Shown: in pieces, positions 26,763-37,521 of the stretch
How the letters are laid out: every line of letters starts with the position of its first letter
Position numbering within the stretch: the first letter of the stretch is position 1
Assembly (NCBI RefSeq): GCF_024628725.1
Contig: NZ_CP102410.1
Location: 248,001 to 312,000 of the forward strand
Direction: 5' to 3'
Origin: Ruegeria sp. YS9
Lineage (GTDB): Bacteria; Pseudomonadota; Alphaproteobacteria; Rhodobacterales; Rhodobacteraceae
DNA: 64,000 nt
Program-made: the position numbers and the translations under genes
The notes under the pieces: model-generated
Database searches by the model: none
What the model was told of the DNA's origin: nothing
What the model saw: only the letters and a program-made list of their open reading frames with translations

Positions 26763-28004
26763 ATGACCTTTCAGATTTTCCCTCCGCTCGAAATTCCCGA
26801 GACCCTTGCCGCAGGGCCGGGGCCGGGCAACACGGATGTGCGTGTCCTGAAAGCCTTCGCCGGCGCAGGTGTCGCCGATCACATGCAGGGCGATGTCCTC
26901 AGGGGCATGATCGAATGCAAGCACATGCTGCGGAAAATCTGGGGCACTGGAAACGCTTATACATTCGCTGTCGCGGGTACCGGCTGGAGCGCTCTGGACA
27001 CCATGTTCTCGGCCGTCATGCCGGGCGACAAGGTTGTGGCCTTCACCAACGGCACATTCTCGGGGATCGACGCGCTGACGCTGCGGATCAAGGCGGCAAC
27101 GCCCGCCGAGCACGCGGCCAGCCCGCTTGACCCACAGGCGGCCAGCGTCACGGTCGTCGAGGTTCCACATGGCCAGCCGGTGACGGCTGAACTGGTTGAA
27201 GCCACTCTGGCCGAACACAAGCCGAAATGGGCCTTCATGGCGCATTGGGAAACCGGATCGGGCAGGGTGAACGATCTGCGCGGTTTCTCGGACGCGTGTG
27301 AACGTCATGGGGCGATGGGGCTGGTCGATGCGGTCTCGTCACTGGGTGTCGAAGACTTTTCGATCGATGACTATCCGGGTGTGGCAGGTTGGGCTTCCTG
27401 TCCGCAGAAAGGCCTGTGCTGCCTGCCGCTGACCTATGCCCCTGTCAGCTTTACCAATGCCTATATCGAGGCGCTGAAATCCACAGGTGCCTATACCTAT
27501 GTGCACAATCCGATCTTCGAGGCCCGTCACTGGGGCATCGTCGATGGGCAGGACGTGGAAAAGGGAACCTACCACCGGACCCATTCCGGATATGCGGTGG
27601 CGGCGTTCCACGAGTCATTGCGCCTGACCTTGCAGGAAGGTCTGGCCAAGCGGTCGATGTCTTACCGGACGCATGAAAAGGTTCTTCGGGACGCGGTGAC
27701 CGAGATGGGGTGCGAGGTCACCTCGGACATGCCCAGTCTGATCGTGCTCAACCTGCCTTCCGAGCTTTCTGGCCGCGAGATGGAACTGGTGCAGAACTGC
27801 CGCGCCCGCGGGTTTGGCATCTGGCCCACTTTGAGCGAACCGGTGCAGGTGCGCATCGGCATCCTCAATCAATTGAATCGCGAGGCCGTCAGCCAGATCG
27901 TACGCCTGTTCGCCGAAGCCATTCGTGAGCTGGGCGGAGAGGTCGATCAGGACGCGATCGAAGCTCTGCTGGAAAGCCGTTACGGCACTTCGATAGCTGC
28001 GTAA
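26763..28004 (+). CDS. Class V aminotransferase, probable serine-glyoxylate aminotransferase
   Basis: A 413-residue PLP enzyme of the alanine/serine-glyoxylate aminotransferase group. It has AGTGWSALDTMFSAVMPGDKVV, the cofactor aspartate region MGLVDAVSSLG and the lysine-bearing CPQKGLCCLP. The start at 26763 follows GAGGA at good spacing. Identity to the Methylobacterium SgaA looks low, so the serine-glyoxylate assignment leans on position: it opens the mtkA-mtkB-hprA-glyA-mcl operon, where it would convert serine and glyoxylate to hydroxypyruvate and glycine. Another glyoxylate-linked aminotransferase activity is possible. Confidence 0.75.
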   Translation: MTFQIFPPLEIPETLAAGPGPGNTDVRVLKAFAGAGVADHMQGDVLRGMIECKHMLRKIWGTGNAYTFAVAGTGWSALDTMFSAVMPGDKVVAFTNGTFSGIDALTLRIKAATPAEHAASPLDPQAASVTVVEVPHGQPVTAELVEATLAEHKPKWAFMAHWETGSGRVNDLRGFSDACERHGAMGLVDAVSSLGVEDFSIDDYPGVAGWASCPQKGLCCLPLTYAPVSFTNAYIEALKSTGAYTYVHNPIFEARHWGIVDGQDVEKGTYHRTHSGYAVAAFHESLRLTLQEGLAKRSMSYRTHEKVLRDAVTEMGCEVTSDMPSLIVLNLPSELSGREMELVQNCRARGFGIWPTLSEPVQVRIGILNQLNREAVSQIVRLFAEAIRELGGEVDQDAIEALLESRYGTSIAA

Positions 28005-28019
28005 ACAGGAGCACATCAG

Positions 28020-29216
28020 ATGGATATCCACGAATACCAGGCGAAAGAAGTTCTTTCGAAATTCGGCGTCGACGTGCCCGCGGGCGCGCTTGCCTACAGT
28101 CCCGAACAGGCGGCCTATCGGGCGCGCGAACTGGGGGGCGACAAATGGATTGTCAAGGCGCAGGTCCATGCGGGCGGGCGCGGCAAGGCCGGAGGGGTCA
28201 AGCTCTGCAACAGCGAAAATGAAATCTACAAGGCTTGCGATGATCTGTTCGGTCGCAAGCTGGTCACGCATCAGACAGGTCCTGAAGGCAAAGGCATCTA
28301 TCGTGTCTATGTCGAAGCCGCCGTGCCGATTGATCGCGAAATCTACCTTGGCTTTGTTCTGGACCGCTCCAGCCAGCGGGTGATGATTGTCGCCTCGTCC
28401 GAAGGCGGGATGGAGATCGAGGATATCTCGGCCGACCGCCCCGACAGCATTGTCAGGTCCATCGTGGAACCTGCCGTCGGGCTTCAGGAGTTTCAAGCCC
28501 GTGAAATCGCCTTCAATCTTGGGGTTGAAGCCAAACTGATCCAGCAAATGGTGCGGACGTTGCAGGGCTGTTATGCCGCCTTCAGCAATCTCGACGCCAC
28601 GATGGTTGAAATCAACCCGCTGGTCATCACCGGTGATGATCGGGTGCTGGCGCTGGATGCCAAGATGAGCTTTGACGACAACGCTCTGTTCCGCCACCCC
28701 CAGATCGCCGAACTGCGCGACAAGAGCCAGGAAGACCCGCGCGAAAGCCGCGCTGCGGATCGCGGGCTGTCTTATGTCGGGCTCGACGGCAATATCGGCT
28801 GCATCGTCAATGGCGCCGGTCTGGCGATGGCCACTATGGACACGATCAAGCTGGCAGGCGGCGAGCCTGCAAATTTCCTCGACATCGGGGGGGGCGCGTC
28901 GCCTGAACGGGTGGCCAAGGCGTTCCGGCTGGTTCTGTCGGATGGCAATGTTCAGGCCATTCTGGTCAACATCTTCGCCGGTATCAACCGCTGCGACTGG
29001 GTGGCTGAAGGTGTCGTGCAGGCGTTGAAGGAACTTGACCTCGATATTCCGGTCGTCGTGCGGCTGGCCGGTACGAATGTCGAAGAAGGCCAGAAGATCC
29101 TTGCCAAATCCGGATTGCCGATCATTCGCGCCACGACGCTGATGGAGGCGGCAGAACGCGCTGTGGGCGCGTGGAAAAACGACCTTACCCAAGGCACCAA
29201 AATGAGGGTTGTGTAA
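28020..29216 (+). CDS. mtkA: Malate-CoA ligase (malate thiokinase) beta subunit
   Basis: A 398-residue ATP-grasp protein of the SucC family: [19 protein letters not shown] for nucleotide binding, [31 protein letters not shown], and [19 protein letters not shown] with [17 protein letters not shown]. These stretches follow the Methylobacterium MtkA sequence as I remember it more closely than the usual succinyl-CoA synthetase. It forms malyl-CoA from malate, CoA and ATP with MtkB; Mcl then splits malyl-CoA into glyoxylate and acetyl-CoA. Confidence 0.9.
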   Translation: MDIHEYQAKEVLSKFGVDVPAGALAYSPEQAAYRARELGGDKWIVKAQVHAGGRGKAGGVKLCNSENEIYKACDDLFGRKLVTHQTGPEGKGIYRVYVEAAVPIDREIYLGFVLDRSSQRVMIVASSEGGMEIEDISADRPDSIVRSIVEPAVGLQEFQAREIAFNLGVEAKLIQQMVRTLQGCYAAFSNLDATMVEINPLVITGDDRVLALDAKMSFDDNALFRHPQIAELRDKSQEDPRESRAADRGLSYVGLDGNIGCIVNGAGLAMATMDTIKLAGGEPANFLDIGGGASPERVAKAFRLVLSDGNVQAILVNIFAGINRCDWVAEGVVQALKELDLDIPVVVRLAGTNVEEGQKILAKSGLPIIRATTLMEAAERAVGAWKNDLTQGTKMRVV

Positions 29217-30103
29217 TGAGCATTCTTCTCGATCGTGACACGCGTGTCATCGTGCAGGGCATCACCGGGCGCATGGCGCGGTTCCACACCAAGGACATGT
29301 TGAACTATGGCACAAACGTGGTGGGTGGCGTCGTGCCCGGAAAGGGTGGGGAAACCGTCGAAGGCGTTCCGGTTTTTGACACCGTAAAACAGGCCGTCGA
29401 AGCCACCGGCGCAGATGCCAGCCTGGTCTTCGTTCCGCCACCGTTCGCCGCGGATTCGATCATGGAGGCCGCGGATGCCGGCATCCGCTATTGCGTCTGC
29501 ATCACCGACGGCATTCCGGCACAGGATATGATCCGGGTGAAGCGGTACATGTATCGCTATCCGAAAGAAAAGCGCATGGTTCTGACCGGTCCGAACTGCG
29601 CCGGCACTATCTCGCCCGGAAAGGCGTTGTTGGGCATCATGCCGGGGCATATCTATCTTCCCGGACATGTAGGGATCATCGGCCGCTCGGGGACATTGGG
29701 CTATGAGGCGGCAGCGCAGTTGAAAGAGCGCGGTCTCGGCGTTTCGACCAGTGTCGGAATCGGGGGTGACCCGATCAACGGCTCATCCTTCAAGGACATC
29801 CTTCAGCGGTTTGAAGACGACGAAGACACGCATGTCATCGCCATGATCGGTGAAATCGGAGGCCCGCAGGAGGCGGAAGCCGCCGAATATATCCGCGACC
29901 ACATATCCAAACCCGTGATCGCCTATGTCGCTGGCCTGACCGCTCCGAAAGGCCGTACCATGGGGCACGCGGGTGCGATCATCTCGGCCTTCGGCGAAAG
30001 CGCCAGCGAAAAGGTCGAGATCCTGTCCGCCGCAGGTGTCACCGTGGCCGAAAACCCTGCCGTGATCGGTGAGACGATCGCCCGTGTGATGGAGGCTGCG
30101 TGA
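29216..30103 (+). CDS. mtkB: Malate-CoA ligase (malate thiokinase) alpha subunit
   Basis: A 295-residue SucD-like subunit. The CoA-binding Rossmann domain starts VIVQGITGRMARFHTKDML, and the phosphohistidine lies in RTMGHAGAIISAFGESASEK. The ATG at 29216 shares a base with the mtkA stop (TAATG), so the subunits are made together. With MtkA it carries out the ATP-driven step of the serine cycle. Confidence 0.9.
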   Translation: MSILLDRDTRVIVQGITGRMARFHTKDMLNYGTNVVGGVVPGKGGETVEGVPVFDTVKQAVEATGADASLVFVPPPFAADSIMEAADAGIRYCVCITDGIPAQDMIRVKRYMYRYPKEKRMVLTGPNCAGTISPGKALLGIMPGHIYLPGHVGIIGRSGTLGYEAAAQLKERGLGVSTSVGIGGDPINGSSFKDILQRFEDDEDTHVIAMIGEIGGPQEAEAAEYIRDHISKPVIAYVAGLTAPKGRTMGHAGAIISAFGESASEKVEILSAAGVTVAENPAVIGETIARVMEAA

Positions 30104-31074
30104 TGGTCAAACCTTCGGTTCTGGTAACCCGTCGCTGGCCCGCTGCCGTCGAGGCGCAGCTGGCCGAGAACTACAACACCGTTTTGAACACCGGCGACAA
30201 ACCCATGTCCCCGGCTGAAATACGGCAAGCGTTGAAATCCTATGACGCCGTGCTGCCCACCGTAACGGACACGCTGAGCGCCGAGGCACTGGATGTGCCG
30301 GGTGTGCAGACGAAAATCCTTGCCAATTACGGTGTCGGCTACAGCCATATCTGCGAGCCATCGGCACGCGAATTGGGTATGACCGTGACCAACACGCCCG
30401 ATGTTTTGTCCGAATGCACCGCCGATATCGCCATGACCCTTTTGCTGATGGTTGCGCGTCGGGCGGGCGAGGGTGAACGCGAGCTGCGTTCAGGTCAGTG
30501 GACGGGATGGCGGCCCACGCATCTGGTCGGAACCAAGGTCAGCGGCAAGACACTGGGCATCATCGGATATGGCCGCATCGGACAGGAGATGGCCCGCCGT
30601 GCGCATCACGGGTTCGGCATGGACGTGCTGGTTTGCAACCGAAGTGCCGTATCGCCCGATGTTCTCGCCGAATGCAATGCGAGGCAGGTGGACACCATAG
30701 ACGACCTGCTGCCGCAATGTGACTTCGTTTCACTGCACTGTCCGGGCGGCGCAGCCAACCGTCATCTGATCAATTCGCGCAGGCTTGACCTGATGAAGCC
30801 TGACGCATTTCTGATCAACACCGCACGGGGCGAAGTGATCGACGAATGGGCCCTGATCCAGGCGTTGATGTTCGACATGATCGGCGGCGCTGCATTGGAT
30901 GTATTCGATGGTGAACCGCGTGTCAGCCCGGACCTGTTGCAATGCGACAACCTGGTCATGCTGCCGCATCTGGGCAGCGCGACCCGCGAAGCGCGCGAGG
31001 CGATGGGGTTTCGGGTTCTCGACAACCTGAGCGATTTCTTCGAAGGCCGCGAACCTCGGGACCGCGTGATCTGA
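30103..31074 (+). CDS. hprA: Hydroxypyruvate reductase / 2-hydroxyacid dehydrogenase
   Basis: A 323-residue NAD(P)H-dependent D-isomer 2-hydroxyacid dehydrogenase. The nucleotide motif is LGIIGYGRIGQEMARRA, and the catalytic Arg, Glu and His fall in INTARGEVIDE, DVFDGEP and LPHLGSATREAR. The ATG at 30103 sits 7 bases after GGAGG; the overlapping GTG at 30100 is too close. In this operon it should reduce hydroxypyruvate to D-glycerate, the step after the aminotransferase. A glyoxylate reductase role is possible as well. Confidence 0.88.
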   Translation: MVKPSVLVTRRWPAAVEAQLAENYNTVLNTGDKPMSPAEIRQALKSYDAVLPTVTDTLSAEALDVPGVQTKILANYGVGYSHICEPSARELGMTVTNTPDVLSECTADIAMTLLLMVARRAGEGERELRSGQWTGWRPTHLVGTKVSGKTLGIIGYGRIGQEMARRAHHGFGMDVLVCNRSAVSPDVLAECNARQVDTIDDLLPQCDFVSLHCPGGAANRHLINSRRLDLMKPDAFLINTARGEVIDEWALIQALMFDMIGGAALDVFDGEPRVSPDLLQCDNLVMLPHLGSATREAREAMGFRVLDNLSDFFEGREPRDRVI

Positions 31075-31105
31075 GGCCACCTTCAAACATCACAAAATGA
31101 CGTCC

Positions 31106-31125
31106 AACGCAGCCGTGGCTGCGTT
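31106..31125 (+). terminator. Hairpin before glyA (no T tract)
   Basis: AACGCAGCC-GT-GGCTGCGTT forms an 8- to 9-bp stem in the 78-bp gap between hprA and glyA, 27 bp before the glyA start. Without a T tract it is more likely an mRNA processing or stabilising element than a full terminator. Confidence 0.4.
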
Positions 31126-31152
31126 GCGTTCCTCTATAAGGAGATATGACCA

Positions 31153-32448
31153 GTGAATGCACCGCACCGTTCAGACGGATTTTTTACCCAGTCCCTTGCT
31201 GATCGTGATCCCGAGCTTTTTGGCTCGATCACGTCGGAACTGGGTCGTCAGCGCGACGAGATCGAGCTGATCGCGTCCGAGAACATCGTCTCTGCCGCCG
31301 TGATGGAGGCGCAGGGCTCGGTGATGACCAACAAATACGCCGAAGGCTATCCCGGTCGCCGCTATTATGGCGGTTGCCAGTTTGTCGACATTGCCGAAAA
31401 CCTGGCCATCGACCGCGCCAAGCAGCTGTTCGGCTGTGAATTCGCCAATGTGCAGCCCAATTCCGGCTCTCAGGCCAATCAGGGCGTGTTTCAGGCGCTG
31501 ATCAAGCCCGGCGACACCATTCTGGGCATGAGCCTGGATGCCGGTGGCCACCTGACCCACGGTGCGCGGCCCAACCAGTCGGGCAAGTGGTTCAACGCGG
31601 TGCAATACGGCGTGCGCCAGCAGGACAACATGCTGGACTATGATCAGGTCGAGGCGCTGGCGAAGGAACACCAGCCCAAGCTGATCATCGCCGGTGGCTC
31701 GGCGATCCCGCGCCAGATCGACTTTGCCCGCATGCGTCAGATCGCCGATATGGTGGGCGCCTATCTGCACGTGGACATGGCGCATTTTGCCGGTCTGGTG
31801 GCGGCGGGCGAGCATCCCAGCCCCTTCCCCCATGCGCATGTGGCGACCACGACGACCCACAAGACCCTGCGCGGCCCGCGCGGCGGCATGATCCTGACCA
31901 ATGATGAAGATATCGCCAAGAAAGTGAACTCGGCCATCTTCCCCGGCATTCAGGGCGGCCCGCTGATGCATGTGATCGCGGCCAAGGCCGTGGCCTTTGG
32001 CGAGGCCCTGCGGCCCGAGTTCAAGGACTATGCCAAGCAGGTGATCGCCAACGCGCAGGCGCTGTCGGATCAGCTGATCAAGGGCGGTCTGGACACGGTG
32101 ACCCACGGCACCGACACCCATGTGGTGCTGGTCGACCTGCGCCCCAAAGGGGTGAAAGGCAACGCCACCGAGAAGGCTCTGGGCCGGGCGCATATCACCT
32201 GCAACAAGAACGGCGTGCCGTTTGATCCCGAAAAGCCGACCATCACGTCGGGCATCCGACTGGGGTCGCCCGCCGGCACCACCCGCGGCTTCGGCGAGGT
32301 CGAATTCCGCCAGATCGCCGACTGGATCATCGAAGTGGTCGACGGCCTGGCTGCCAATGGCGAAGACGGCAACGGCGCCGTCGAAGCCAAGGTCAAGGCC
32401 GAAGTCGCAGACCTCTGCGCACGCTTCCCGATCTATCCGAACCTGTAA
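31153..32448 (+). CDS. glyA: Serine hydroxymethyltransferase (serine-cycle copy)
   Basis: A 431-residue PLP enzyme joining glycine and methylene-tetrahydrofolate to give serine. The PLP lysine is in [14 protein letters not shown], the folate/PLP stretches are [10 protein letters not shown] and [14 protein letters not shown], and the C-terminal substrate arginine is in [18 protein letters not shown]. Translation begins at a GTG nine bases after AAGGAG. It is the fifth gene of the serine-cycle operon; a second, clearly divergent glyA lies at 43337-44590 in the glycine cleavage operon. Codon use is visibly more G/C-biased than in flanking genes, as expected for high expression. Confidence 0.97.
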   Translation: MNAPHRSDGFFTQSLADRDPELFGSITSELGRQRDEIELIASENIVSAAVMEAQGSVMTNKYAEGYPGRRYYGGCQFVDIAENLAIDRAKQLFGCEFANVQPNSGSQANQGVFQALIKPGDTILGMSLDAGGHLTHGARPNQSGKWFNAVQYGVRQQDNMLDYDQVEALAKEHQPKLIIAGGSAIPRQIDFARMRQIADMVGAYLHVDMAHFAGLVAAGEHPSPFPHAHVATTTTHKTLRGPRGGMILTNDEDIAKKVNSAIFPGIQGGPLMHVIAAKAVAFGEALRPEFKDYAKQVIANAQALSDQLIKGGLDTVTHGTDTHVVLVDLRPKGVKGNATEKALGRAHITCNKNGVPFDPEKPTITSGIRLGSPAGTTRGFGEVEFRQIADWIIEVVDGLAANGEDGNGAVEAKVKAEVADLCARFPIYPNL

Positions 32449-32466
32449 GACGAAGGACCCGAACCC

Positions 32467-33444
32467 ATGAGTTTTCATTCCATTGACCAAGCCCCAGCCC
32501 GTCTGAACCGCAGTGAATTGGCCGTACCCGGCAGCCAACCCGGAATGTTCGAAAAGGCAGCCAAATCCGATGTGGACGTTATTTTCCTTGATCTGGAAGA
32601 CGCTGTTGCGCCGGATGAAAAAGAACAAGCCCGCAGGAACATCATTCAGGCGCTGAACGACATCGACTGGGGCAACAAGACCATGTCGGTTCGGATCAAC
32701 GGTCTGGACACGCATTACATGTACCGCGATGTCGTCGATGTGGTCGAGCAGGCTGGTGAACGGCTGGACCTGATCATGGTCCCCAAGGTCGGGACGGCTG
32801 CTGATGTCTATGCCGTCGATATGCTGGTGACCCAGATCGAAGACGCCAAGGGTTACAAAAAACGGATCGGGTTCGAGCACATCATCGAAACCGCGCTTGG
32901 CATGCAGAATGTCAGTGAGATTGCGGCAGCATCCAAGCGCAATGAAAGCCTGCACTTCGGCGTGGCCGACTATGCGGCCTCGACCCGTGCGCGCACCACG
33001 ATCATCGGCGGTGTGAACCCGGACTACTCTGTTTTGACGGATACGGATTCGGACGGTGGGCGCCAGACCCATTGGGGTGATATGTGGCATTATGCACTGG
33101 CCCGCATGGTGGTTGCGGCGCGCGCCAACGGACTGCGCCCGATTGACGGACCTTTTGGCGATTTTCAGGACCCGGACGGTTACAAGGCTGCCGCAAAACG
33201 CGCCGCCGTTCTGGGTTGCGAGGGCAAATGGGCCATTCATCCAAGCCAGATCGCACTTGCCAACGAGGTGATGTCGCCGTCGGACGCCGAGGTCAACAAG
33301 GCTCAGCGCATTCTCGTCGCCATGGCCGAGGCCGAAGCCGATGGAAAAGGCGCTGTTTCGCTGGACGGCCGGCTGATAGATTACGCCTCGATCCGTCAGG
33401 CCGAAGTGCTGGTGGAAAAGGCAAGCCAGATTGCTGCGGCGTGA
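32467..33444 (+). CDS. mcl: L-malyl-CoA lyase
   Basis: A 325-residue member of the CitE-like lyases: SELAVPGSQPGMFEKA at the N-terminus, the metal-ligand motif VIFLDLEDAVAPDEKEQAR, and GVADYAASTRARTTIIGGVN. The latter stretches follow the serine-cycle malyl-CoA lyase of Methylobacterium more closely than the Mcl1 of Rhodobacter as I recall them. It cleaves L-malyl-CoA to glyoxylate and acetyl-CoA and closes the serine cycle encoded upstream. Confidence 0.9.
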   Translation: MSFHSIDQAPARLNRSELAVPGSQPGMFEKAAKSDVDVIFLDLEDAVAPDEKEQARRNIIQALNDIDWGNKTMSVRINGLDTHYMYRDVVDVVEQAGERLDLIMVPKVGTAADVYAVDMLVTQIEDAKGYKKRIGFEHIIETALGMQNVSEIAAASKRNESLHFGVADYAASTRARTTIIGGVNPDYSVLTDTDSDGGRQTHWGDMWHYALARMVVAARANGLRPIDGPFGDFQDPDGYKAAAKRAAVLGCEGKWAIHPSQIALANEVMSPSDAEVNKAQRILVAMAEAEADGKGAVSLDGRLIDYASIRQAEVLVEKASQIAAA

Positions 33445-33458
33445 ACCAAACCAAAGCT

Positions 33459-33490
33459 GCGTGGGCAAACTGCCCACGCGATAGTATCGC
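33459..33490. terminator. Hairpin pair between mcl and the GlxA-type regulator
   Basis: GCGTGGGCA-AAC-TGCCCACGC (33459-33479) is a perfect 9-bp stem just after the mcl stop. It overlaps a second, smaller hairpin GCGATA-G-TATCGC (33478-33490). The genes converge here, so this is probably a two-way terminator, though T tracts are missing. Confidence 0.55.
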
Positions 33491-33513
33491 CCGTTGCGCA
33501 CGTCGAAGAAGTG

Positions 33514-34515
33514 CTAGGATCCTTCCGGCGCCATCGACCCCATGAACCGACGGTCGCGCACATCATCCGGGCTGGTTTTGTAGCAGCGTTGAAACGCACG
33601 TTTCAAAGCGACGGTCGATGAAAAACCAGTGGCTGCCGAGATTTCGATCTGCGACATGTTCGTGAACTGCAACAGGTTCTGCGCCCGTTCCAGACGAAGC
33701 TCCTTGTACGTGGAAAGAAGCTTTGCACCGGTTTTGCTCAGGAACCGTCGTTGCAGCTGCCGCGTCGAGGTTTTGAGCAAACGGGAAAGATCGGAAATCG
33801 TCATCGGATCTTCGATGTTTTCCTGCATCGCATCCAAAGTACGCACCACCAAAAGATCACCCTTTGCCCTGTGCACCAACCGGGCAGCCAACCTGCTTTC
33901 GTGTTTTTGCGTGGGTTCGGTCAGACCAATATAGCTGCGCAGTGCGTCCGCTATATGCTCTCCGTGATCTATGGACACGAATTCGGACAACAGCCGCAAC
34001 GCGCTCAGTCTGCTGGTTGCGCTGTGGGGGTGCCCGTCGGCGGCCAGATGGGTTGCCGCACCGCAGCTTTCCAATCCGCTTTCCAGCGCGGCCGCGGCAA
34101 AGTTGGGATGAACCGCAACGATGTTTCGGCCCGCTCTGCCCAATTGCACCAGCAGCAGGACAGCTCCGCCGACCAGAACGGTCCTTGAAGACAGGTTGAG
34201 AACTTGCGAAATCCAGCTTCTGCGCGGACCGGAGACGTCCCAGTTGTTCTCCAGGTCGCCCCAGAATATTGCCGTTCGACCTGTCCAATAAAGAGGCCCG
34301 CCGACCGAGTCATTTCCGGACACCCGGAGATTGACGACGTAAGAGCAGTTTTCGACCAGGCTGTTCAGTGCTTGATAGAACTCGACGACGATTTCAGCCG
34401 ATGCCAGCGCCCGCGTGTCGCTGAGGATAACATCGATGTGTTTTAATCTTTCTGGCACCTCCGGCGCGGTCTTTGCCAGGTCGGCGCGATCATTTGCGAG
34501 GACATAGTGTTTCAT
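33514..34515 (-). CDS. GlxA-family (DJ-1/PfpI + AraC HTH) regulator
   Basis: A 333-residue regulator. The first 200 residues look like a diverged DJ-1/PfpI domain (VILSDTRALASAEIVVEFYQ ... VLVGGAVLLLVQLGRA). The AraC DNA-binding region follows: ENIEDPMTISDLSRLLKTSTRQLQRRFLSKTGAKLLSTYKELRLERAQNLL and a second helix-turn-helix IEISAATGFSSTVALKRAFQRCY. The start at 34515 sits behind GGAGGAACA. Members of this group include GbdR and CdhR, which control glycine betaine and carnitine use in Pseudomonas. Lying between the serine-cycle and glycine operons, it may respond to a quaternary amine. Confidence 0.85.
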   Translation of the reverse strand: MKHYVLANDRADLAKTAPEVPERLKHIDVILSDTRALASAEIVVEFYQALNSLVENCSYVVNLRVSGNDSVGGPLYWTGRTAIFWGDLENNWDVSGPRRSWISQVLNLSSRTVLVGGAVLLLVQLGRAGRNIVAVHPNFAAAALESGLESCGAATHLAADGHPHSATSRLSALRLLSEFVSIDHGEHIADALRSYIGLTEPTQKHESRLAARLVHRAKGDLLVVRTLDAMQENIEDPMTISDLSRLLKTSTRQLQRRFLSKTGAKLLSTYKELRLERAQNLLQFTNMSQIEISAATGFSSTVALKRAFQRCYKTSPDDVRDRRFMGSMAPEGS

Positions 34516-34539
34516 TGTTCCTCCATCGAATTGACGAGA

Positions 34540-34605
34540 GGCAGCGCCTCGCAGGACGCTGCCCTCATTTTCGGATTTCAATCCGCCAGGGCAAAAGGCG
34601 GATTG
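34540..34605 (-). terminator. Terminator hairpins after gcvP
   Basis: Fourteen bases past the gcvP stop, CAATCCGCC pairs with GGCGGATTG (34579-34605, perfect 9 bp). A second stem, GGCAGCG/CGCTGCC (34540-34563), follows. They separate gcvP from the regulator gene on the same strand and probably end the glycine operon. Confidence 0.6.
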
Positions 34606-34619
34606 CCACCCCCGGTTCC

Positions 34620-37475
34620 CTATTCCGCGGCGTCTTGGTATGCGTCCATTGGGGGGCATGTGCAGACGAGGTTTCGGTCGCCGTATGCGTTGTCGACGCG
34701 GTTGACGGGGGACCAGTATTTGTCGACGCCCATGGAGCCCGGCGGGAAGCAGGCCTGTTCGCGGGTGTAGGGGCGGTCCCAGTCGCCGACCAGATCGCGC
34801 ACCGTGTGTGGGGCGTTTTTCAGCGGATTGTTGTCCGCATCGATCTTTCCGTCGATGATGTCCTGCGCTTCCGCCCGGATCGACAGCATGGCGTCGCAGA
34901 AACGGTCCAGTTCGGCCATGGGTTCCGATTCCGTGGGCTCCACCATCAGGGTGCCGGCCACCGGCCAGCTCATCGTCGGCGCGTGGAAGCCTGAATCGAC
35001 CAGGCGCTTGGCGATGTCATCCACGGTGACATGCGCCTCGGCGTCCAGCGGACGGGTGTCGAGGATGCATTCATGCGCCACCCGCCCCGTTTCCGAGGTG
35101 TAAAGGATCGGATAGGCATCCTTGAGCCGCGCCGCGATGTAGTTGGCGTTCAGGATCGCCACTTTTGTGGCCTGCGTCAGCCCCGCGCCACCCATCAGCA
35201 GCACATAGGCCCAGGACACGGGCAGGATCGAGGGCGAGCCGAAGGGCGCCGCCGAGACCGGGCCCACGGCGGTGCCGTATTCCGGGTGGCCGGGCAGGTG
35301 CTCGGTCAGATGCGCCTTGACGCCGATCGGGCCCATGCCGGGGCCGCCGCCGCCATGCGGGATGCAGAAGGTCTTGTGCAGGTTCAGGTGGCTGACATCT
35401 CCGCCGATGTCACCGGGGCGCGACAGGCCGACCATGGCGTTCATGTTGGCGCCGTCGATATAGACCTGACCGCCGTGGTCATGGGTGATCTGGCAGACCT
35501 CCTGCACGGTGGTCTCGAACACGCCATGGGTGGACGGGTAGGTGATCATGCAGGCGGCCAGATGATCGGAGTGCTTTTCCGCCTTGGCGCGGAAGTCGGC
35601 GACATCGATATTGCCGTTCTCATCCGCCTGCACCGGCACGACCTGCCAGCCCACCATCTGGGCCGAGGCCGGGTTGGTCCCGTGCGCCGAGGTCGGGATC
35701 AGGCAGACATTGCGCTGACCCTGCCCACGGGCGAAGTGATAGTTGCGGATGGTCAAGAGGCCCGCATATTCCCCCTGCGCGCCCGAGTTGGGCTGCTGGG
35801 AGATCGCGTCATAACCGGTGATCTGGCACAGCTTGTCGTTCAGATCGGCGATCATCTCGTGATAGCCCTGCGCCTGATCTTCCGGGCAGAACGGGTGCAG
35901 GTTGCTGAACTCGGGCCAGGTGACTGGGATCATCTCGATCGTGGCGTTCAGCTTCATGGTGCAGGACCCCAGCGGGATCATCGCCCGGTCCAGCGCCAGG
36001 TCGCGGTCGGCCAGACGGCGCATATAGCGGGTGATCTCGGCCTCGGCCCGGTTCTTGTGGAAGATCGGGTGGGTCAGATATTCGCTTTCACGCAGCGCAT
36101 AATCGGGCAGGCGGTACTGCTTGTTCGAGCTGTCATCCTTGCGGTCGATGCCGAAGGCGCCCCAGACCGCCTCGATGGTCTCGGGGCGGGTCTGCTCGTC
36201 CAGGCTGATGCCCACTTTCGTGTCACCGACCTTGCGCAGGTTGACGCCACGCGCCACGGCGGCCTCCATCACCGTCTTCTGCAGATGGCCGACCTCGACC
36301 GTGATGGTGTCGAAGAACACCTCGGGTTCGACCGAGAAGCCCGCCTCTTCCAGGCCGGCGGCCAGGCGCGAGGTCTTGCGGTGCACCGATTGCGCGATGG
36401 CCTTGATGCCGTCGGGGCCGTGATAGACCGCATACATCGAGGCAATCACCGCCAGCAGCGCCTGCGCGGTGCAGACGTTCGAGTTCGCCTTCTCGCGGCG
36501 GATATGCTGCTCGCGGGTCTGCAACGACAGGCGGTAGGCCTTGTTGCCGCGGCTGTCGATGGACACACCGATGATCCGGCCCGGCATCGAGCGTTTCAGC
36601 TTGTCGGTGGTCGCCATATAGGCAGCATGGGGCCCGCCATAGCCCATCGGCACGCCAAAGCGCTGGGTCGAGCCGATGGCGATATCCGCGCCCATCTCGC
36701 CCGGGGATTTCAGCAGCGCCAGCGACAGGATGTCGGCGGCGACGATGGCGATGGCTTTGTGTTCGTGCAGCGCCGCGATTTCGGCGGTGAAGTCGCGCAC
36801 ATGGCCATAGGTGCCCGGATACTGGAAGATCGCGCCGAATACCGCGCCCGCGTCCAGCTGATCCGGGTCGGCGACCTGCACGTCGATGCCCAGAGGCTCG
36901 GCGCGCGTCTTGATCACCGCGATGGTCTGCGGGTGGCAATTCTTGTCCACGAAGAAGGCCGCGTTGTTGGCCTTGGACCGGCCGCCGCGCTTGGCCATCG
37001 CCATCGCCTCGGCCGCCGCGGTCGCCTCGTCCAGCAGGGACGCGTTGGCCACGTCCAGCCCGGTCAGGTCGCTGACCATGGTCTGGAAGTTCAAGAGCGC
37101 CTCGAGCCGGCCCTGGCTGATCTCGGGCTGATAGGGCGTGTAGGCGGTGTACCAGGCCGGGTTTTCCAGGATGTTGCGCAGAATCGGCGCCGGCGTGGTG
37201 GTGCCGTAATAGCCCTGACCGATCAGCGAGGTCAGAACCTTGTTCTTGCCCGCCACCTGTTTCATATGGAACAGCGCATCGCGTTCCGTCATCGCCGGCC
37301 CCCAGTCCAGCGGCTGTTTCTGCCGGATCGCCGGGGGGACGGTGGCGTCGATCAGCTCGTCCAGCGTCTTGAAGCCGATCACCTTGAGCATGTCGCGCAT
37401 CTCGGTGGGCGACGGGCCAATGTGGCGGCGGTTGGCGAAGTCATAGGCTTCGTAGTCGGTCAGTTTGAAGGCCAT
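34620..37475 (-). CDS. gcvP: Glycine dehydrogenase (decarboxylating), P protein
   Basis: A 951-residue PLP enzyme, the usual full length with fused N- and C-terminal halves. The active-site lysine is in [21 protein letters not shown], and [13 protein letters not shown] lies near residue 490. The start at 37475 ([22 protein letters not shown]) matches the family's N-terminus. It decarboxylates glycine and passes the methylamine group to the H protein lipoyl arm. It lies last in the glyA2-lpd-lipA-agcS-uspA-gcvTHP row, separated from gcvH by 114 bp that hold a hairpin and a repeat-like element. Codon use is strongly G/C-biased. Confidence 0.98.
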   Translation of the reverse strand: MAFKLTDYEAYDFANRRHIGPSPTEMRDMLKVIGFKTLDELIDATVPPAIRQKQPLDWGPAMTERDALFHMKQVAGKNKVLTSLIGQGYYGTTTPAPILRNILENPAWYTAYTPYQPEISQGRLEALLNFQTMVSDLTGLDVANASLLDEATAAAEAMAMAKRGGRSKANNAAFFVDKNCHPQTIAVIKTRAEPLGIDVQVADPDQLDAGAVFGAIFQYPGTYGHVRDFTAEIAALHEHKAIAIVAADILSLALLKSPGEMGADIAIGSTQRFGVPMGYGGPHAAYMATTDKLKRSMPGRIIGVSIDSRGNKAYRLSLQTREQHIRREKANSNVCTAQALLAVIASMYAVYHGPDGIKAIAQSVHRKTSRLAAGLEEAGFSVEPEVFFDTITVEVGHLQKTVMEAAVARGVNLRKVGDTKVGISLDEQTRPETIEAVWGAFGIDRKDDSSNKQYRLPDYALRESEYLTHPIFHKNRAEAEITRYMRRLADRDLALDRAMIPLGSCTMKLNATIEMIPVTWPEFSNLHPFCPEDQAQGYHEMIADLNDKLCQITGYDAISQQPNSGAQGEYAGLLTIRNYHFARGQGQRNVCLIPTSAHGTNPASAQMVGWQVVPVQADENGNIDVADFRAKAEKHSDHLAACMITYPSTHGVFETTVQEVCQITHDHGGQVYIDGANMNAMVGLSRPGDIGGDVSHLNLHKTFCIPHGGGGPGMGPIGVKAHLTEHLPGHPEYGTAVGPVSAAPFGSPSILPVSWAYVLLMGGAGLTQATKVAILNANYIAARLKDAYPILYTSETGRVAHECILDTRPLDAEAHVTVDDIAKRLVDSGFHAPTMSWPVAGTLMVEPTESEPMAELDRFCDAMLSIRAEAQDIIDGKIDADNNPLKNAPHTVRDLVGDWDRPYTREQACFPPGSMGVDKYWSPVNRVDNAYGDRNLVCTCPPMDAYQDAAE

Positions 37476-37521
37476 TGCAGCGCTCCTCACGGATAGGTCA
37501 GGGCCGGCGGAGACTACGGGA

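Noticed and set aside
31171..33501. 776-codon open frame on the minus strand opposite glyA and mcl
   Set aside because: It spans two genuine genes and their gap, has no ribosome site or recognisable domain, and reflects G/C-biased third positions.
35031..37496. 821-codon open frame on the plus strand opposite gcvP
   Set aside because: It is an antisense shadow of the strongly biased gcvP codons; the translation is rich in His, Arg, Gly and Asp repeats with no family feature, and gcvP is unmistakable.
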